A DNA stretch of 64,000 nucleotides from Dactylis glomerata. Lineage: Eukaryota > Streptophyta > Magnoliopsida > Poales > Poaceae. Made by a program: the position numbers and the translations under genes. This document shows positions 57,287 through 64,000 of this stretch, piece by piece (within the stretch, counting starts at the first letter, position 1; each line of letters begins with the position of its first letter). The notes under the pieces are model-generated. The model searched no databases and was not told the origin of the DNA. It saw only the letters and a program-made list of their open reading frames with translations. The DNA lies in NCBI GenBank assembly GCA_007115705.1, contig QXEO01000382.1, positions 7,593,318 to 7,657,317 of the forward strand, given 5' to 3'.

Positions 57287-58802
57287 GTTTTATAAGATTC
57301 TGAATGTAAGTATTTGCAAGGCAATCTTTAGCACAATAGAGACGACAACCACGAAGGGTGCTATTAATATCAACATCATTCATATCTATCAAAGCAATCT
57401 TTCTAGATATCTCGTCACACGCCAAGAACACAGTGAGCCCATCATGCTGATTAGGAGTAATCTTGTCATCACAATACAAACTTAAGGTACTAGAAGAGTA
57501 ACTATTAGGGTTTGAGCATTGGAAATTAAAATGACCTATGTCATCGCAATGTTTACAAAGAAAAGGATAAAGCTCACAAACCTTTTTACCGATCTCACCT
57601 ATATCCTTGTACCACATAGTAGTTTCTTCATTTGCGTGGGTGATGCAATAATCTTCCTTGTTGTAACTCTGTTCACAAGGTCTATGTACTCCGCAAAAAT
57701 TAACATGCTTATAAGAAATAGTACTTTTAGAAGTTTGAGCATGTTTATTGCAATCATCAACAACAATATCACTTTCTATGCAAGTGTCCTTAAAAGGTTC
57801 ATGATACACGTCCCCATTTCTTTTAGGAACATTCATATGGGAAGCAAAGGCTTTAAAGCAATCAACCATAATTTGAGGATCAAGACCATATTTAGCACTA
57901 AGCTCTTGAAAATTAGCAGTTTCAGCGAAAGACTTAATGCAATCAAACTCGTAATTCATACCTGATCCCTTACCTTTGTCGCTATCCCAACCTTCAATAT
58001 TGTTTTGAATTGTCTCAAGCAGATCCCACTTGGTGTCAACATCCTTGCTTGTGAAAGACCCATCAAAACATGCATCTAGATAGTCCTTGTAATATCCTGA
58101 AAGCCTTGCATAAAAATTATTAATAACAATATTATGGGGAAGATCATGAATCGGACATTTATGCATTAGTAACTTCAATCTTCCCCACGCTTGGGAAATG
58201 CTTTCTCCCTCATGAGGCCAAAAATTATATATCTGATTACGATCTTTATGAATCTCACTTGGAGGATAGAATTTAGAATAAAAGAGAGGTACAATTTCCT
58301 CCCAGCCAACATATGGACCATCTTTAAGCAGCCGATACCATTCCTCGGCTCTGCCTTTCAGTGATAAAGAAAATAGCTTCTTCTTAACTTGGTTCATAGA
58401 AATACCTGCACACTGGAACAACTCGCATAATTCATGTATAAAGAGCAGATGATCACCAGGATGGACAGTTCCATCTCCTAAATAGCAGTTATCCCTAATA
58501 CGTTCAACAATCTTCGTAGGTATTTTAAAAGGATGGGGAGCACAGGCATCATTAGAAACATCACATATGGGAGATAAAATATCATCAGAGCAAACTTTCT
58601 CCACTAAAGCTGGGGGACTAAAAATATCATACTCAACAAAACCAGCTTCCCCAAGCTTAGACTTTTCTATAGCATTAGCAATAACGGTATTCAAAGCATT
58701 CGTACTAATAACATTGCTATGCGAAATAAGCTCCAAAGGATTTTCAATTTTCTCTTCAAATCTAAAATCAGGAAAAAGACTAAAGAACTCTTTATTTTCC
58801 AT
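57264..58802 (-). CDS. gag: Athila-like Gag with zinc knuckle
   Basis: 512 codons starting 114 bases inside the PBS. The Retrotrans_gag domain lies at about residues 115-240 (KKKLFSLSLKGRAEEWYRLL and FYSKFYPPSEI are diagnostic); a CCHC knuckle CKHCDDIGHFNFQC sits near residue 425. The ORF is uninterrupted. In a gag-only element it would package its own RNA and borrow enzymes from a related autonomous element. Confidence 0.88.
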   Translation of the reverse strand: MENKEFFSLFPDFRFEEKIENPLELISHSNVISTNALNTVIANAIEKSKLGEAGFVEYDIFSPPALVEKVCSDDILSPICDVSNDACAPHPFKIPTKIVERIRDNCYLGDGTVHPGDHLLFIHELCELFQCAGISMNQVKKKLFSLSLKGRAEEWYRLLKDGPYVGWEEIVPLFYSKFYPPSEIHKDRNQIYNFWPHEGESISQAWGRLKLLMHKCPIHDLPHNIVINNFYARLSGYYKDYLDACFDGSFTSKDVDTKWDLLETIQNNIEGWDSDKGKGSGMNYEFDCIKSFAETANFQELSAKYGLDPQIMVDCFKAFASHMNVPKRNGDVYHEPFKDTCIESDIVVDDCNKHAQTSKSTISYKHVNFCGVHRPCEQSYNKEDYCITHANEETTMWYKDIGEIGKKVCELYPFLCKHCDDIGHFNFQCSNPNSYSSSTLSLYCDDKITPNQHDGLTVFLACDEISRKIALIDMNDVDINSTLRGCRLYCAKDCLANTYIQNLIKLDIFAKL

Positions 58803-58915
58803 TAAGCCTAACTAGTGAAAATAAAAACAAGAAACAAAAAGATGTAACTGCAGAATCTAAAGGAAATAACCCCGAGCACTCACACAGGAGGATGCGAGCA
58901 CCTTATACCTTACCT

Positions 58916-58932
58916 CCCCGGCAACGGCGCCA
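58916..58932 (-). other. Gypsy primer-binding site
   Basis: The minus strand reads TGGCGCCGTTGCCGGGG, a PBS common in grass Athila-like Gypsy elements. Confidence 0.85.
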
Positions 58933-58942
58933 GAAAAGAGCT

Positions 58943-60479
58943 TGATGTCTACGCACTTCTATTCTTGTAGACACTTGTTGGGCCTCCAAGTGCAGAGGTT
59001 TGTAGAACAGCAGCAAGTTTCCCTTAAGTGGATCACCCAAGGTTTATCGAACTCAGGGAGGTTAGAGGTCAAAGCTATCCCTCTCAAGCAACCCTGCAAT
59101 TACGATACAGAAAGTCTCTTGTGTCCCCAACACACCCAATACACTTGTCAGATGTATAGGTGCACTAGTTCGGCGAAGAGATAGTGAAATACAAGTGGTA
59201 TAGATGATTATAAGTAGCAAACGTGATGTGAAATAAATATCGCTGCGAGCAAACAAGTAACAAAATAGCAAGTAAACGGTGTGCAATGCTTGGAAACAAG
59301 GCCTAGGGATCATACTTTCACTAGTGGACACACTCCCAACAATATAACATGACTGAACAAATAACTTCTCTTTGCTAAGGTACTCTGAATTACTCTCCTA
59401 TTGAATAACACTAATCATTGTGTAGTGGCTACAGAAGCACCCCTTAAAGTTCATCAAGTACTTGACAAACACCACTCATAGAGATATCCAAATCAGATCA
59501 CAATTCAAGATAGAAATCATTGCAACTTAAACCAAGTACTAACACGGTGCACACACTGTCAACATTACACCATGAAAGGAGGAATAGATCACTCAAACTA
59601 TCATAGCAATAATTATTCTCATAATCCACAAGAGATCACAATCATAGCCTAAACCAAGTACCACCATGATGCACGCACTGTCACCGTTACACCATAGCAG
59701 GAGGAATAGATTACTTTAATAACATTGCTAGAGTACACAAAATATCTGAATAATAACATGTACTTGTTCAACATGATACAAAGCTCACGATCACATAAAG
59801 ATCACATCATGGGAGAGAGAGGTGAACCACATAGCTACCGGTAGAGCCCTCAGCCCCGGGGATGAACTACTCCCTCCTCATCATAGGAGACAGCAAGGTT
59901 GATGGAGATGGCGGTGAGGTCGATGGAGACGGCGGAGACGGCGATGGAGACCGATGGAGATGGCTCCGGGGGAACTTCCCCGTCCCGGCAGGGTGCCGGA
60001 ACAGAGACTTCTGTCCCCCGAAATTCGTCGATGGCGGCGGCAGAGCTGCGGAACTGTTTCTGGAAAATTGCCGACTCCCCTAGGGTTTTCCGTCCCGAGG
60101 CTTCTTATAGGCGAAGGGGCGATGTCAGAGGAGGGCCAGGGCCTCCTCACACATGGCTGGCGCGGCCAGGGGCCTGGCCGCGCCACCTGTGTGTGTGGGG
60201 GCCCTGTGGCCCACCTCCTACTCCTCTTCGGATCTCTGGAAGCTTCCGGGTAAAATAAGACTTCAGGAACTTGTTTCGTCCAATTCCGAGAATATTTCCT
60301 GTGTATCACTTCTGAAACACAAAAACAGCAGAAAACAGGAAACTGGCACTGTGGCACTTGTTAATAGGTTAGTTCCGGAAAATGCATAAAAGTGCCACTA
60401 AGTGTAACGAAACAATAGGCAAATGGTGTAAAAACAAGCATGGAGCATCAAAAATTATAGATACGTTTGAGACGTATCA
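58943..60479 (-). repeat. Second LTR of the Gypsy tandem
   Basis: 1537 bp, with internal-type sequence on both sides: PBS to its left (58916-58932) and polypurine tract plus internal region to its right (60480 on). It therefore serves as the 5' LTR of one unit and the 3' LTR of the next. Confidence 0.93.
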
Positions 60480-63064
60480 AGCATCCCCAAGCTTAACTCC
60501 TGCTCGTCCTCGAGTAGGTAAGTGATAACAAAAGAATAATTTTTGAGGTGACATGCACCTACACAATCTTGATCATATATGTAAGCATTTGTGAGCTGGG
60601 ATCATAAGAACTTAAAACATGGGCATGAAAGATATAATCTTGACAATAAGAACTTAGCAACCATGTTGTAAACATGCAAATGAACACAAACAAAAGATCA
60701 TGAAAATGAAACAATGAAAGTCAAACGTGTGTTCAAATCATAAGGAAAAACATACAAATGGTTTTCAGCTTGTCCTTCAAAGAGAGCAAAACATAAATGC
60801 ATAGGACACCTTCAAGTTTAAGAGGGCGACTAGATACAAATAATTTAAGAACAAGTGAAACCAATCATCATGAGTCAATCAATGAACTTTGGGACAATGC
60901 ATATCACACTAAGAATGACAACTATGCTCTCTTAATGGTGCATAAAGAAAGAAGGTGGTGACTCAACATAAAAGTAAAAGAAAGGCCCTTCGCAGAGGGA
61001 AGCAGTGATTAAACATGTGCTAGAGCTTTTCATTTGTAAAACAGAGAGATAAAACTTGATTTTGAGAGGTGGTTGTCTTTGTCAACGACTGGCAATGGGG
61101 TTCTTACTATCTTCCATACAAAAATGAAGCAAGTTTTTGAGAGAGAGATTGGCACTTTTGTGCTCTTTTTATAAAACTTGGCACTCCTCCCCACCTTTTC
61201 CTTTCACATACCATGGCTAACCGATTCCATCGGGTGCCCACCAACATTCACATTCTTTGGAGGAGTGCCTTTTTTCTTTTTTTTCTCTTTTTTCTTTTCT
61301 TTTTGGAATAAACAATATGGAAGATAGCAAATCCGACCACTACGTCCCCATGAGCTGAAAACAGTGTCACAAAACGAGAAGTGTTTTGAAGGTTTTTGAA
61401 AGGTAGCACACGAAAATTTTACTTTGGAATGGCTTATAAATACCATGCATAGGAGTTTATAGTGGACACAATGGAAAACTTTGGCTTTTAGGAGTTGGAT
61501 GCACGAGTAGAGCTCATACTCAGTACAAGGCGAGGGCTAGCAAAAGACTGGGAGCGACCAACTAAGAGAGCAATAATGGCCATAATCATGCAAAGCGACA
61601 AAGCGACATTAAAAGAAGCATAAGATGGCATCAAAAGTCAAAAACTAAATGATCATGAAGGCTATTGGAGACTTTGTAAGAGTCTAACATGTGTGAGCAT
61701 GCGCCAAGTCAACCCAAATAAAGCATCAAGGAGAAAACCAAAATAATGCTTCCATACAATAAAAACAACACATGATTTTTTCAAAGGCTCATTAAGCAAT
61801 CTCAGTTATTTGAAACAAGTCAAGCTACAGCAAAACCACTAAGCATACTATCAAAAAGACATCAAGCATGACATGAAAAAGCCTAAGCCGCAGTCTACAC
61901 AAGCTCCTTCTTGTACCACTATTTTGCACAAAGCTTTTTCTCTTTTCCAACACCATTTGAAATTTTTATAAACACCTCTTTTGATGAAAACCAATAAAGA
62001 TCAGAGGCAAAAATACACCTTGATGAAAAGATATGACAAGATCTGAACGCATATCAAGGCGAAAACGAAAACCAAAAGCAGTAGCGGAAAAAGTAGAACA
62101 CTCGTTGAAACGATAGGAGTGAAAACGAGAGTGTTCTTGGCAATGAAAAATGAGTTCATCTCCTCCAAAAGAAACATGATGTGATCTAACCATTTATTGC
62201 AGCAAACAAAACTAAACCAACTAAGAAAACTAAAACAACTGACGCTCCAAGAAAAACACATAGTGCATGAAGCAATAAAAATATAGTGTTTTGAAAGGTG
62301 ACCTGATTTTTGCCGATGAAGAAGGGGTGCCTCGGGGGCATCCCCAAGCTTTGACGCTTGTACTTCTTGGATATTTCTTGGGGTGCTGGGCATCCCCAAG
62401 CTTGAGCTTTTGTCCATTCTTCAACTCATCTCATCATTCTCCAATCCCTACACTTGAAAACTTCCTTCATACAAAACTAAACACAATTCTATTAGCAACA
62501 TTAGTGTAAGCATAAAATATATTAAACCTCTTTTAGCTTCAGGTTTCAACTCAAAACCACCACATATATAGCAAATACTACTGTAGCAACTCCCCAAAAA
62601 GTTCCATGATCAAAAGAACTCAAAAGAAAGCGATAAAGTGGCAAACACAAATATTGGCAGAAATCTGTCAAAACTGAACAGCTGACAAAGGTCGAATTTT
62701 TGAGGGATTTTCTGTTGCTCAAATCAAAAAGTGTTCAACTAAGAAAAGTTTGGATATAACCTAGGGCATATGCACAAGAAATCGCAAGTCCAAAAGATAA
62801 ACAGAGAATTTTCACGAATTTTTACGGTGTAGCACCGAAAACAGTTTCAGGACAACAACATCCCCAAATCTTTACCTCACTTAAATTAGAGGCTTCTCTT
62901 GGCACAAAAACGAAATAAACAAGATAAGGAGCGGTCATTACAGTAGTAATGACTTCCAAGACTCAAATAAAAGAAAAAGTACTGAAAGTAAAAACATTGG
63001 GTTATCTCCCAAGAGTGCTTTTCTTTAACGCCTTTGAGCTAGGCGCAGTCATTTGCAAAGATGC
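60480..63064 (-). other. Second copy of the non-coding Gypsy internal region
   Basis: Matches 53727-56311 at an offset of 6753 with scattered single-base changes (for example C/A at 54914 versus 61667, and T/G at 55826 versus 62579). Confidence 0.9.
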
Positions 63065-63853
63065 TCATGTGGGCGCCATATAGGAGCTTGAGGCAAAGGT
63101 GCCATATAGGAACTTAAAGCAAAAGAGAGCATCAAAAAGCAAATGTGGAACACATTTAAATCTAAACCACTTCCTATGAAAAATAGTCTTGTAAAGAGAC
63201 AAGTCATGAAAGCGCAAGGCAAAAAGCATAGGAAGGCAAAACAAGTACAACTTCAAGAATTGCAACATAAAGAGGGGAAACTTAATATTGTTGAGGTCCA
63301 TCAAACCATGTTTCCCTCTCTCATAATAACTTTCAGTAGCATCATGAATAGAACTAACAATATAACTATCACATAAAACATCCCTATCATGAGCCACATG
63401 CATAAAAGGATTAATACTCCCCACATGAACAATTGTAGTAGGAGTAGATTCAACAAAATAATTATTCTCATCACCATAATCATCAAAAACAAGAGGCATA
63501 TTGTAATCATAACTATTTTTCTCCTCAAAAGTAGGTGAATTGAAAACATTATAATCATCATCATAAACTAGAGGCTTAGTATTATCACAAGATAGAGAAC
63601 TACTATGTCGCATAGCATATTCATCAAACATATCATCATAAGAAGGAACATGGATAGCACTAATGGTACAACAATTATTAGAATTGGTACCAAAAAGATT
63701 TTCAATATCAAAAGTAGAGTGCTTTTCCCAATCATGATCACTAACATAAGTAATAGGCATAGGAACATCATCCCAATCAGAATTATCATAATCTATAGCA
63801 GGATCATAACGCTTAGGGGAAGATACCATGTCCTCTCGCCTCTTACTCCTCTT

Positions 63854-63886
<33 letters not shown>

Positions 63887-64000
63887 CTCTCCTTTAGGAG
63901 GGAGAGACTTGAAGGGCATCTTCTCCACATAATCTGGTTTGCTGACAGGAACAACAGAAGAAACTTTGGAGGATTCCTCCTCTCTATTAATAAGATAAAA
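63065..64000 (-). CDS. Second copy of the gag-downstream ORF, cut by window end
   Basis: The counterpart of 56312-57286. The Lys run (CTT repeat at 63850-63883) and the Asp/Tyr-rich part are preserved with a few substitutions. The gag ORF of this unit would begin beyond 64000. Confidence 0.6.

Larger units (their letters stand above)
52190..64000 (-). mobile_element. Tandem gag-only Athila-like Gypsy element
   Basis: LTR (52190-53726), internal (53727-58942), LTR (58943-60479), then a second internal region (60480 to the window end) repeats the first with a constant offset of 6753 bp. LTRs run TGATGTCTACGC to GAGACGTATCA, the PBS is TGGCGCCGTTGCCGGGG (minus), and the polypurine tract AAGCTTGGGGATGCT abuts each LTR. 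It encodes gag but no protease, RT or integrase, so it is non-autonomous. The left junction cuts exon 6 of the antisense ORF; the expected duplication is 52185-52189 (tggtg), with its partner off the window. Confidence 0.92.

Overview
This is nuclear DNA of a grass, most likely a Pooideae species such as a Triticeae or Lolium/Avena relative. The evidence is spliced plant genes with GT-AG introns, GC-rich first exons, Stowaway-type MITEs with TA target duplications, and nested LTR retrotransposons with typical grass primer-binding sites. No prokaryotic, organellar, tRNA or rRNA features were recognised.

Layout. Bases 1-2231 are the end of a Sirevirus-like (Copia) LTR cut by the window edge. 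Bases 2.2-26 kb form a gene island with four plus-strand genes: eIF3g (translation initiation; 3708-6104, 2 exons), a plastid-type solanesyl diphosphate synthase SPS2 (8624-13273, 6 exons), a TDY-class MAP kinase of the MPK20 group (16966-21831, 10 exons) and a single-exon serine carboxypeptidase-like protein, SCPL50 type (24452-25861). Between and inside these genes sit MITEs (hAT type with 8-bp TSD, several Stowaway, others unclassified), a 5'-truncated LINE in SPS2 intron 2, and a 950-bp poly-A retroposon with a 14-bp TSD.

From 27.5 kb to the end the window is nested retrotransposons. A very young, complete Sirevirus-like Copia element (28139-39572, TSD GTATT) lies in the tail of an older non-LTR retroposon. 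It carries gag, a coiled-coil gag extension, an uninterrupted pol, and a further ORF in the envelope position. Next come old relics: an RNase H-like fragment and a deleted Gypsy element. Then a plus-strand, Tat-like Gypsy LTR with internal DNA is split by a defective Copia element (42507-47300, TSD AAGAA). An oppositely oriented Tat-like LTR at 48244-48579 follows, and beyond it an intron-containing plus-strand ORF (49754-52189) resembling the plant 'putative gypsy-type transposon' family, antisense to the element it appears to belong to. That ORF is cut by a gag-only, Athila-like Gypsy element arranged in tandem (LTR-internal-LTR-internal, period 6753 bp), which runs past the window end.

The four host genes are unrelated in pathway and are not an operon-like set; their neighbourhood probably reflects conserved grass gene order. 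No wholly new system is evident. The most unusual structures are the antisense intron-bearing ORF, the palindrome-rich Sirevirus LTRs that already differ in palindrome number, the tandem Gypsy array, and the LINE junction with filler copied from its target.
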